Source: Willaertia magna
Lineage: Eukaryota > Heterolobosea > Eutetramitea > Acrasida > Naegleriidae
Reading direction: 5' to 3'
NCBI GenBank assembly: GCA_902984215.1
Contig: CADWAF010000293.1
Coordinates: 1 to 14,747, forward strand
DNA length: 14,747 nucleotides
Below the pieces are notes generated by a model. It worked only from the letters and a program-made list of their open reading frames with translations, was not told where the DNA came from and made no database searches. The first letter of the stretch is position 1, and each line of letters starts with the position of its first letter. A program made the translations under genes and the position numbers. Below are positions 7,329 through 14,747 of this stretch, piece after piece.

Positions 7329-8201
7329 TTAATCTCTCAATAACTTTAAATGATCAGTCCATTTCATATCATCTGATCTAGGTAATAATCCAGTAAGTTT
7401 TGTAACTAACCATTCACATCTTCTCCAATAATTAATATAAGATAAAGGTGCATTTAACCAACCAGTTGTAATACAATAATATTCATCAAATGGTGATTTA
7501 TGATGTACATTATGATTTGTTCTACTTAAAATAATATTATATTCTTGTAAATATTTTACAATGAAAGGTACTTGATATGAATGTGACCATTTATGTATTT
7601 GATTAGTTAAACTACCTAAAATAGCAAAAAAAGTCCAAAATAAAGTTAAAAATAAATTATCTTTAAAGAAAAGTAATGGAATAAAACCAGCTAAATTAGC
7701 AACAATACAATTATCACCATTAGTTTCAATAAAATCATGTTTACACATTGCAGTTGGAGCAATATGATGTTCTCTAAAAGAACGTATAAAAGTTTGACCA
7801 ACAATTGGCCAATCAATTGTACCCCAAGTATCAGCAAACCAATGAATCATTCCACTAACAAAATCTGCAAATAACATTCCTAAAATGATACCTAATAAGA
7901 TTTGATAAATTAATGTAAAGATACTCTTTATTGTTGTTGAATCATCTATTGTTGTATGATGATTATTGTATTCTATTAAAGTAATGGATTGATAGAGATC
8001 TAATGGTAATGTAATACAATAGTAGAGAAATACAAAAAATATTTCCATCATACGTTTTTGTTTGGAATATCCTTGTTTTAATATTTGTTCACGTTGTTGT
8101 TTTACTTGAATAAATTTACTTTTATTATCTTCAATTTTTATATCATTATTATTATTACCGGTAGTGGTGGTATTATTGATGGTATTATTACTAATAGTCA
8201 T
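7329..8201 (-). CDS. Plasmanylethanolamine desaturase (TMEM189/Kua/CarF family)
   Basis: The 290-residue product matches the family that introduces the vinyl-ether double bond of plasmalogens, using oxygen and a di-iron centre in the ER membrane. The family's histidine motifs are all present: D113..G117..H120-W121..D124, REHH at 143-146, H155 before DFIETNGDNC, HKWSH at 203-207, and HNVHH at 230-234, followed by YYCITTGWLN. Membrane segments lie at about 52-68, 93-112 and 168-197. The N-terminal 25 or so residues are Asn/Thr-rich. I start at the ATG at 8201, after AAA; the open frame upstream contains no ATG, only a GTG at 8246. Cytosolic reductase partners would be encoded elsewhere. The neighbours give no pathway link. 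This is the most secure enzyme call in the window. Confidence 0.95.
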   Translation of the reverse strand: MTISNNTINNTTTTGNNNNDIKIEDNKSKFIQVKQQREQILKQGYSKQKRMMEIFFVFLYYCITLPLDLYQSITLIEYNNHHTTIDDSTTIKSIFTLIYQILLGIILGMLFADFVSGMIHWFADTWGTIDWPIVGQTFIRSFREHHIAPTAMCKHDFIETNGDNCIVANLAGFIPLLFFKDNLFLTLFWTFFAILGSLTNQIHKWSHSYQVPFIVKYLQEYNIILSRTNHNVHHKSPFDEYYCITTGWLNAPLSYINYWRRCEWLVTKLTGLLPRSDDMKWTDHLKLLRD

Positions 8202-8647
8202 TTTAGAATATGGATGATGAAAGAAGAGTAATTTTATATAAAACACACTATGGAATACTTGTAGTGGGAGTGTGTGGTTATATTTTTTTTTTATTGTTGA
8301 ATTTGAACTAAATTTGTATAATTTTTGAAGGGAATGAACGGATACGCGTAAAGAAAGATACGAAGAAAAATGAAATTCAAACCTTCAAATTGGCTTCGCT
8401 AAAAAAAAAAGAATATAACGCGGACGGAAAACGAAAGTTTAAAGTAATAATTGATGGACTGCCATTTGTCTTTATTCGAAAGAAACTAAGCTTAAAAAGA
8501 ATTTAAATTCTATTGTAAATAATTTGAATACTTTAAAAGTAGTTGCAAAACCAAATTACTTGTTTATACATTACAGTTAATTGTTGTATTATAATGATTT
8601 TAAATACTATACAAGACAAGTATTATCAATTTAGTAAAAGAATTATT
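8202..8647. promoter_or_regulatory. Desaturase upstream region
   Basis: This 446-bp spacer lies between the probable true end of the F-box gene and the desaturase start, and presumably holds the desaturase promoter. It includes A/T runs and a slightly GC-richer patch at about 8336-8430. I recognise no specific regulatory motif and see no gene. Confidence 0.45.
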
Positions 8648-8821
8648 TTATTGTTGATAGTGTTGTTGTGGCTGTATATTATTCATAAACGATAGACGTG
8701 GTACTTGAACACCTTGTTGTTGTTGCTGTATGATTACATTATTATTCATCATCATTGCTCCATTATTATTATTATTATGCCTTAATATTCCTTGTTGTTG
8801 TTGTTGTAAAATCATTAAAAA
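8648..8821 (-). pseudogene. Out-of-frame C-terminal extension of the F-box gene
   Basis: The frame that overlaps the F-box gene's last codons stays open from about 8821 to a TAA at 8648. From the ATG at 8815 it encodes 55 residues: a five-Gln run, HNNNNN, MMMNNN, another five-Gln run, then VQVPRLSFMNNIQPQQHYQQ. This composition is typical of coding sequence in this genome and unlike its spacers. In the annotated frame the same CAA run is read as Thr codons and stops soon after. Removing one T from the T5 run (8817-8821, minus strand) would join the two frames. It may be a sequencing indel, a real frameshift or a small separate ORF; I favour the indel. Confidence 0.6.
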
Positions 8822-11501
8822 TTAAATATTTTAATAAATTACAATCATCAATTTGTATTTGATGTAAATTATAATCATTTCCATAAAAGTATAAATATTC
8901 TAAATTTAAATTTTGTAATTGTAATTGTTTTAATTGATTACAATAATTAATATTTAAATTATTTAAATTTAAATTATTTCTTATCATTAATTTATTTAAA
9001 GAATTTGAATTAATATTTAAATTTTGTAAATTATTTAAATTTAATAATTGTAAACCTTTTAAATTATTATTTACTATATTTGGTGAAATAATTTGATTAC
9101 AATGAGATAAAATTAAAGCATGTAAATGTTTACAATTATTTAATAAATAATTATTTAAAATAAAATCATCTAAATTTGGACAATTACTTAAACTTAACAT
9201 TTCTAAATTAGTTAAATAATTAAATAAATTCATTAAATTATTTTTAGATATATTTGGTAAACTAATTGCCATTTTAGTTAAATTATTTAAATTATTTAAA
9301 ATTAAATTTTCTAAAATTTTACAATCACTTAAATTAATGGATACTAAATTAGGAACATTTAATAAATCTAATTGTTTTAAATTTACTAATTTAGGTAAAG
9401 ATAAATTAATTATATTATTTAAATTTTGAATTTTTAAAAAATTTAAATTATTATTAACCATATTAGGTAATTTAAATAATTCTAATTCATTTAATTTTTC
9501 TAATTGAATTAAATCTAAATTTTTTAAATTATTACAAATATCTATTTTTAGATAATTTAAAAGATTACAATTTTCTATTTTTAAATATTCTAATTCATTA
9601 CACATAAAAATATTTAATTTTTCTAAATATGGATTATTATTTATATTTAAATTTAATATTCCATTTATATCAAATAATTCAATACTTTTTATTTTTTGTA
9701 AAAGTTTTGTAAACTCATTATTCATTGTAATATTACATGTTCTAATTACAATATTTTCTAAAATTAAATTTTCTAAATTTGGAATATTTAAATGATTAAT
9801 TGATTCAAAATGTAAAGATTGTAATTGTTTACAATCATTATGAATATTTAAATGATTACAAATATCTAATTTAGATAAATAAATATTTTTAATATTTTTA
9901 TTTTTAATATTTATTTGTTGATTTAATTTTGTAAATTCATTATTACATTCTATTTTTAGATTTTCTAAATCAATTAAAAAATTAAAAATATTATTTAATA
10001 AATTACTATTTAAAGTATTAAAATTTAAAAATGTTAAATTCTTTAAATATTTAAATGTTTTAAAAAAATATTCAAATGAATATTCATTTTCTATATTTAG
10101 TAATCTCATTCTTAATGTTTCTAATTTAGTATTATTATTTATAGATATCTCTTTTAATTGTAAATCATTTAAATTTAAATTATTAATTAAACTTAAATAT
10201 TTTAAATGTTTACAATTTTTTAATAAATAAATTATATTTTCTATTTTTATATTTTTTAAATGATCTAAATTAATATATTCTAATCTATTTTTAGTACATT
10301 CTATTAATGGTATTATATCTATACTTGGTAAAAAATCTATTGTTGAAATATCTACATGTTTTAAAAAATGAAATTCATTAAAAATTTTATTTAAAAATTT
10401 AAATTTTAAATCATCTTCCTTATTTGTACTTAGAAATTTAAAATTATTTTTAATTTTTAAACTCTTTACATTTTTAAATATTTTTAAAAATAAATCTAAA
10501 TATTCTTCATCTATATTTGGTAAAATAATATTCTCAATTGGTGATATCTTTATACTTCCATTTATAGTATTATTATTATTAAATAAATAATTATTATTAA
10601 ATATTTCTAAATGAAATTTAATTAAATCTTTCATTGATTTTATTTTTGGAAAAATTAAATTATTTTCATTTTTCCATAATAAATTACATTTACTAATTTT
10701 ATAAAAATATTTATTTATATGTGAAATATTTAATAATAATTCTCTTTTATTAAAATATGAAAATATAATAACTAATACTTGAATAGGTAATGTTTGAAAT
10801 TTCCATTTTTCTTCTTCTTCTTTTCTCTTTTTAAAAGTTGTATTTAAATTTGTATTATTTTTTGTATGATTAAAAGTTGTTGTATGATTGTGAGAGTATT
10901 GTTGTTCTTCTTCTTGATGATGATGATGATGAAAGGATCGTTTAAGTGGATTAATGGTATTAATGGATGGTAAAAGAGTTGTTGTTTGTTCTTGTTCTTG
11001 TTGATTATTATTATGATTATTATTAGTATAAGATAATGATGATAAAGGTGATGGTATTATCATATTATTGTTAGAAGTCCATGGTTTATAAATAATATTA
11101 TTAGTGATAGTATTATTATTATTAGTTGTATTGGATAATGATAATGGAGTAAATGGATGAAATGGTGGTAATTGTTGTTGATAATTTAATGAATTAATAT
11201 TATTTAATGAATTATTATTATGATTAAATGGATTAAAATATTCTTGTTGTTGTTGTTGTTGTTGTTGATTATCTAATACATTCATTGTATTTACCGTTGT
11301 TGTTATTGTTGAATAATGATGATTATTATAATGAACACTTTGATTATTATTATTATTAGCGGTATTAGTGATATTAGTGGTATTAGCGGTAGTAGTATTA
11401 GTAATAGTACTGGTCCCACTAGTAGTATTGTTATTATCGTTGTTATTATTACTTCTCAAAATTGTAGAGGGAATGATGAAGGAAGGTGAAAAAAAACTCA
11501 T
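8775..11501 (-). CDS. F-box leucine-rich-repeat protein
   Basis: The 908-residue product has a long disordered N-terminus (1-230) rich in Asn, Thr, Gln and His, with a Q8 run at 79-86, an H5 run at 191-195 and a possible basic nuclear signal (KKRK, about 224-227). An F-box follows at about 233-280: LPIQVLVIIFSYFNKRELLL, then HINKYFYKISKCNLLWKN. From about 330 to the end, many leucine/asparagine-rich repeats of some 20-25 residues appear, such as LKYLSLINNLNLNDLQL. F-box proteins bind Skp1 in SCF ubiquitin ligases, and LRRs usually hold the substrate. The substrate is unknown. The ATG at 11501 follows a run of A. The annotated C-terminus is probably wrong: the frame ends in TTTTTRNIKA, while a Gln/Asn-rich frame continues to 8648 (separate entry). 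Confidence 0.85.
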   Translation of the reverse strand: MSFFSPSFIIPSTILRSNNNNDNNNTTSGTSTITNTTTANTTNITNTANNNNNQSVHYNNHHYSTITTTVNTMNVLDNQQQQQQQQEYFNPFNHNNNSLNNINSLNYQQQLPPFHPFTPLSLSNTTNNNNTITNNIIYKPWTSNNNMIIPSPLSSLSYTNNNHNNNQQEQEQTTTLLPSINTINPLKRSFHHHHHQEEEQQYSHNHTTTFNHTKNNTNLNTTFKKRKEEEEKWKFQTLPIQVLVIIFSYFNKRELLLNISHINKYFYKISKCNLLWKNENNLIFPKIKSMKDLIKFHLEIFNNNYLFNNNNTINGSIKISPIENIILPNIDEEYLDLFLKIFKNVKSLKIKNNFKFLSTNKEDDLKFKFLNKIFNEFHFLKHVDISTIDFLPSIDIIPLIECTKNRLEYINLDHLKNIKIENIIYLLKNCKHLKYLSLINNLNLNDLQLKEISINNNTKLETLRMRLLNIENEYSFEYFFKTFKYLKNLTFLNFNTLNSNLLNNIFNFLIDLENLKIECNNEFTKLNQQINIKNKNIKNIYLSKLDICNHLNIHNDCKQLQSLHFESINHLNIPNLENLILENIVIRTCNITMNNEFTKLLQKIKSIELFDINGILNLNINNNPYLEKLNIFMCNELEYLKIENCNLLNYLKIDICNNLKNLDLIQLEKLNELELFKLPNMVNNNLNFLKIQNLNNIINLSLPKLVNLKQLDLLNVPNLVSINLSDCKILENLILNNLNNLTKMAISLPNISKNNLMNLFNYLTNLEMLSLSNCPNLDDFILNNYLLNNCKHLHALILSHCNQIISPNIVNNNLKGLQLLNLNNLQNLNINSNSLNKLMIRNNLNLNNLNINYCNQLKQLQLQNLNLEYLYFYGNDYNLHQIQIDDCNLLKYLIFNDFTTTTTRNIKA
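11244..11267 (-). repeat. CAA tract coding Gln8
   Basis: Eight consecutive CAA codons encode Gln 79-86 of the F-box protein, inside its disordered N-terminus. Pure CAA repeats are prone to length change, so strain variation is likely. Confidence 0.85.
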
Positions 11502-12373
11502 TTTTTTTTTAAATTATTTTATAATTACTGCCTTGATGTTAGAATGTGTACGAAAAGGAATTGGAAAGTGAATTGAAACAATGCGCGCCAAAAAAAAAAT
11601 ATGAGAAAATACGGTTCGAGAATTGGAATAAAATTACTTTCTAAAATGTGTGTGTACGTTATAATGGATGGATAGGAAGATTCTTCTACTTAAAATGATT
11701 TATTAATAAATAGATGAATAGATGAATGGATGAAATAGAATGGGATGATGATTACGTGTTTTTTTTTGTATCGTACTTTCAACACTGAAAGCGGCATCCG
11801 TCGTTGTGTCTATGTTGTTATAGCGCATATAGAGATTAGAATGTTGAAGAGTATACTTATGCACGCAGCTTTGAAAAGTCTATTAGATTTTCTTCTTGTC
11901 AATAATTTCTTCTCTTACATTGCGTTTACAACAACATACAACAACAACAACAAACAATAACGTGAAAGAAGTAGTAAAAAACACAAGTCAAAAAAACACA
12001 TTAACAAACTACTAACCAATGAATGATAATAAGAGTAACTTTATGAAATTCAATGTTGTTATCCAATTTACTTTATTGAAATATTCACACGGTTAAAAAT
12101 GGTTACTATCAAAACCTTATCCATTCCAAACAGTTTCATTTAAAGTAATAATAATGTCACGCCCTATCTACTTTACCTGCAGTAGTAATTTATATATAAA
12201 AAAATAAATAGATAATTAACCATTACACAAATAATTTAAACAAAAAAAAACTAGTACAAAACACAACATCTAAGTCTTTTTTAATCACGTTTTTAATTAA
12301 TTAATTAACCATAAAGATTGCTTTACTCAATTTGACCATAAAAGTAATAATATCAACAATAATAATAACAACA
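11502..12373. promoter_or_regulatory. Divergent intergenic region
   Basis: This 872-bp spacer lies between the divergent F-box and membrane-protein genes and must carry both promoters. Degenerate GATG/GAAT-type repeats lie at about 11663-11750. A GC-richer block at about 11772-11880 includes a perfect hairpin, CTTTCA-ACAC-TGAAAG (11776-11791). A 71-codon ATG frame (11745-11960) covers that block and ends in an Asn/CAA tract; I do not recognise it and do not call it. The rest is AT-rich with CAA/ACA runs near 11930-11955. Confidence 0.5.
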
Positions 12374-13036
12374 ATGGATAATAATAACAATAGTATACAT
12401 CATGAAGAAGATCATCATCATTTAGATAGTAATAATTATAAACAAATTTTATTATCATTTAATAAAATAACAATAATTTCAATTATTGCAATTATACTTT
12501 CTTTAGTAATTGCCATTATTGGAATAATAGCTTTTGCTGCTGCTTTAATTGCAGTTTCTGTTGTTAACAGTAATAAAATTGATAAAAATAGTAATTTACA
12601 AAATAATAATTTAACAATTACAGTTGACTATGAAAGTCAATTACAAAATAAACCATTATTATTCCATATTAGTGATAAAACTAAATTTAGTGTTGGATTA
12701 GGAAATATTCAAAATCTTTACAATATGTTACAAAATGATTCACCATATATTACTATAATTAGTAATAGTGATGCAGTTTCAGAATATTTTAATAATGCAA
12801 CCATTCCAACAATGAAAATGGCAGTTGATAATTATAGAACGCAAATTAAATGTTGTAGAATTGCATTAACTAAATATTTAATTTCAAGTGGAAAATGTGT
12901 GAATGATAATGCTACAATTAATTTGTGTGTGGATCAAGTAATTGTTAATGAAATGCCAAAATTTGTGACTGTAGTGCCATCTGGAATTGTTTATATTAAT
13001 GCTAATTATGCTAAATTTAGATATATTAAACCATAA
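12374..13036 (+). CDS. Single-pass membrane protein of unknown function
   Basis: The 220-residue product is not recognised. The Asn/His/Glu-rich start (MDNNNNSIHHEEDHHHLD) is followed by a long hydrophobic segment at about residues 32-64, long enough for one helix or a tight hairpin, and then a polar C-terminal domain of about 155 residues. That domain has Cys at 160, 161, 175 and 185, which could form disulphides if it is luminal or extracellular. The topology would then be type II signal anchor, since the short N-terminus carries few positive charges apart from Lys23 and Lys31. The domain seems folded (SVGLGNIQNLYNML; YITIISNSDAVSEYF; KFVTVVPSGIVYINANYAKF). I start at the ATG at 12374 because the longer open frame begins with TTG. 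A tRNA-Pro gene lies 178 bp downstream. Confidence 0.8.
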   Translation: MDNNNNSIHHEEDHHHLDSNNYKQILLSFNKITIISIIAIILSLVIAIIGIIAFAAALIAVSVVNSNKIDKNSNLQNNNLTITVDYESQLQNKPLLFHISDKTKFSVGLGNIQNLYNMLQNDSPYITIISNSDAVSEYFNNATIPTMKMAVDNYRTQIKCCRIALTKYLISSGKCVNDNATINLCVDQVIVNEMPKFVTVVPSGIVYINANYAKFRYIKP

Positions 13037-13214
13037 AGAAATTTTTTGTAAAAAAGTTTTTCTGTTTGTGTTAACGATATTTATTTCTCATAAGTGAGTT
13101 TGTTTGGATAACGTAAAATTACATACTTTTTAGTTATTAAAATTACAGTTTACCTTAATCCACTTATTTTTGAGTTTAATTCCGAATAATTTATAGAAAT
13201 AAAGTTCTACAGAA

Positions 13215-13286
13215 GGGAACATGGTCTAGTGGTATGATTCTCGCTTTGGGTGCGAGAGGCCCTGGGTTCGATTCCCAGTGTTCCCC
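13215..13286 (+). tRNA. tRNA-Pro (anticodon UGG), copy 3
   Basis: The 72-nt gene is identical to the copies at 3073 and 4597, with intact acceptor, D, anticodon (TGG) and T arms and both internal promoter boxes. It lies on the same strand as the preceding membrane-protein gene but should be transcribed separately by pol III. Downstream come the conserved trailer hairpin and two tandem inverted-repeat elements. Confidence 0.98.
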
Positions 13287-13307
13287 TTGTCGAAAGATAA
13301 GAATTTT
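13286..13307 (+). terminator. tRNA-Pro copy 3 trailer hairpin and T run
   Basis: CTTGTC, a GAAA loop, GATAAG and AA are followed by four T. All 22 bases match the other two copies. A second T run (TTTTT, 13313-13317) just after could act as a backup stop, since four T may terminate weakly. Confidence 0.65.
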
Positions 13308-13380
13308 AGATGTTTTTAATTAATAGCTGCTTTGATTTCAAAACATTGTTCTATGCATAAATAGAACTAACTAACTGATA

Positions 13381-13540
13381 AAAAGAAAGTACATTAGCTA
13401 TCAGATTCGTTCCTATGTTTACGAGTTGTAAGTTTCATACCTGCCACTACGGGAAAGCACTGAAAACGTGTATGCATCGAATCAAATCTGTTTTATGCCA
13501 TGCTTCAATTTCCATGCAACGTCTATTTGTACTTTCTTTT
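13381..13540 (+). repeat. Structured inverted-repeat element E2
   Basis: This is the same element as E1, 94 bp after tRNA-Pro copy 3 and in the same orientation relative to it. The terminal repeats AAAAGAAAGTACA/TGTACTTTCTTTT are perfect. Its first 58 or so bases differ from E1 at only about four positions, and the last 34 bases, running three past the repeat end, are identical in E1, E2 and E3. The central part varies but can still form a weaker hairpin (GTTTCA with TGAAAAC, one bulge). The inner stem CAGATT.. with ..AAATCTG is partly kept. Confidence 0.7.
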
Positions 13541-13716
13541 CAAATTCTAATCAAAGGGGAAAGCAGTAGGGATGTGATTTGAAAATTTTATTATTTATTA
13601 TGGGTTATACTTTTTACAACATTTTTTATTTACAACCAAAAAACAAATAAGTGTTAGATTAGATCTATAATAAATTATGTTGTGCATTTGAAAAAGTGTA
13701 ATTTATTTGCTTTTTA

Positions 13717-13871
13717 AAAAGAAAGTACATTAGATATCAGATTTTTTCCTATGTTTTCGAATTACAGCACCTCCCAACTACTAGAGAAGATAGAAATTTG
13801 ACACATTTTGTGAACAAATCTGTGTAATGCCATGCTTCACTTCCATGCAACGTCTATTTGTACTTTCTTTT
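13717..13871 (+). repeat. Structured inverted-repeat element E3
   Basis: This is a second tandem copy, starting 336 bp after E2. The ends are as conserved as in E1 and E2, but the middle has diverged most and the apical hairpin is weak. No tRNA lies between E2 and E3. About 130 bp downstream of E3 closely matches the DNA flanking E1 on the corresponding side (TCAAGTTGAAAATGTGAAAT, then TTAGATTTCAGAATGTCATT), so the duplicated unit is larger than the inverted repeat itself. Confidence 0.7.
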
Positions 13872-14029
13872 CAAGCTTTGTAGATATGGTGCGTCAAGTT
13901 GAAAATGTGAAATGTTAATTATGTTTTTTATTATGGGTTGGTCTCAAATATTATTTGATTGTTCGTGTTAGATTTCAGAATGTCATTAGGTGTGACACCG
14001 TTATTTGTTGTGAGACTACAATTACCAAC

Positions 14030-14747
14030 AATGTAGATACTTCTTGATTTAAAGGAAATATTCATTAAATTACAGACTCACAGAATATTATGTGTTTCAA
14101 AACAACCAATTACTATTTATATATTTACAAACAAAACTACAACAACAAGAATTAAAACAGCAAAATTTAGATATCAAATAATTAACACCCTTAAAATTCA
14201 CAACTGCCAATACAATTAAAATTCATTTTTTAATAAATTATAACGAAGTTTACAGTTTTTTATTTTTTAAATAGATGTATTTATTATTTAATTATTATTC
14301 TTTTAAATGGTAATGATGACAAAAATAAAAATAATAACAAAAAAACAATAATTTAAATTATTTGAATAAATAAAAAAAATATTTTTAATACTTTTTTTAA
14401 TTTTATAATAAAGATTTTATTATTTGTACTTTTTTTATGTATTAAAAGTTTATTATTTATTATATAAATAATACTTAGCAGTTCCATAGTTTTTTTAAGA
14501 AAAAAAAATAAGGGTTTTTTATAGAAATTTGCAAAATTTGTATAAATTATACTGTTAATTATATAATTTATACTTTTAAAAAATGTTACTTTTGTATAAA
14601 ACATCTTTTTAAAAAAAATTAAAAATTAAAATTGTTTCAAAAAGTATATAAATTTATACTTTTTTTATTATTGTTTAAAGAAATTATTTTTTACTCAAAT
14701 AGAGTATCTATAATATTTGTTTAATCTTTTTTGCTTAATTTTATCTG
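14030..14747. other. AT-rich end of window without a supported gene
   Basis: After the homology to the E1 flank ends, the sequence is AT-rich with long A and T runs. A minus-strand open frame near 14353-14604 is Lys/Ile/Phe/Asn-rich as expected from random AT-rich DNA, so I do not call it. I see no RNA gene or distinct repeat here. Confidence 0.5.

Noticed and set aside
11368..11571. Plus-strand ORF of Val/Leu runs over the start of the F-box gene
   Set aside because: It is the antisense reading of Asn/Thr codon repeats in the F-box protein's N-terminus.
13381..13540. The elements as spliceosomal RNAs, 5S rRNA or Dictyostelium class I RNAs
   Set aside because: I see none of the diagnostic sequences of U1, U2, U4, U5 or U6, no 5S features, and the length far exceeds the 42-65 nt of class I RNAs.

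Overview
The window looks like nuclear DNA of a dictyostelid social amoeba or a close relative. Intergenic DNA is very AT-rich, genes are compact and apparently intronless with A/T-ending codons, start codons are often preceded by runs of A, and the proteins carry long Asn and Gln tracts. I cannot name the species.

Layout. Positions 1-960 hold no convincing gene but contain a small GC-richer hairpin island (about 133-212). Positions 960-2830 are extremely AT-rich, with some 60-base rows holding no G or C. Positions 3038-4668 hold two convergent tRNA-Pro(UGG) genes plus one copy (E1) of a roughly 160-bp inverted-repeat element. The protein-coding block follows: an Alba-domain RGG protein (+, 5023-5781), a syntaxin-7-like Qa-SNARE (-, 5970-7025), a plasmanylethanolamine desaturase of the TMEM189/Kua/CarF family (-, 7329-8201), a large F-box leucine-rich-repeat protein (-, 8775-11501, with a probable out-of-frame C-terminal extension down to 8648), and an unrecognised single-pass membrane protein (+, 12374-13036). 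A third tRNA-Pro(UGG) follows at 13215, then two tandem copies of the inverted-repeat element (E2, E3). AT-rich DNA without genes runs to the end.

The protein genes look like ordinary housekeeping functions (RNA or chromatin binding, endosomal fusion, ether-lipid desaturation, ubiquitin-ligase targeting) and do not form an evident pathway. The unexplained part is the tRNA cassette. All three tRNA-Pro copies are followed at once by an identical 22-nt trailer that folds into a hairpin with a GAAA loop and ends in a T run. Two of the three are then followed by the element, whose ends are strongly conserved (34 nt identical in all three copies) while its middle varies. It could be a structured non-coding RNA gene family linked to tRNA genes, or a foldback/MITE-like element. 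I favour a duplicated structured cassette because homology continues beyond the terminal inverted repeats and no target-site duplication is visible.
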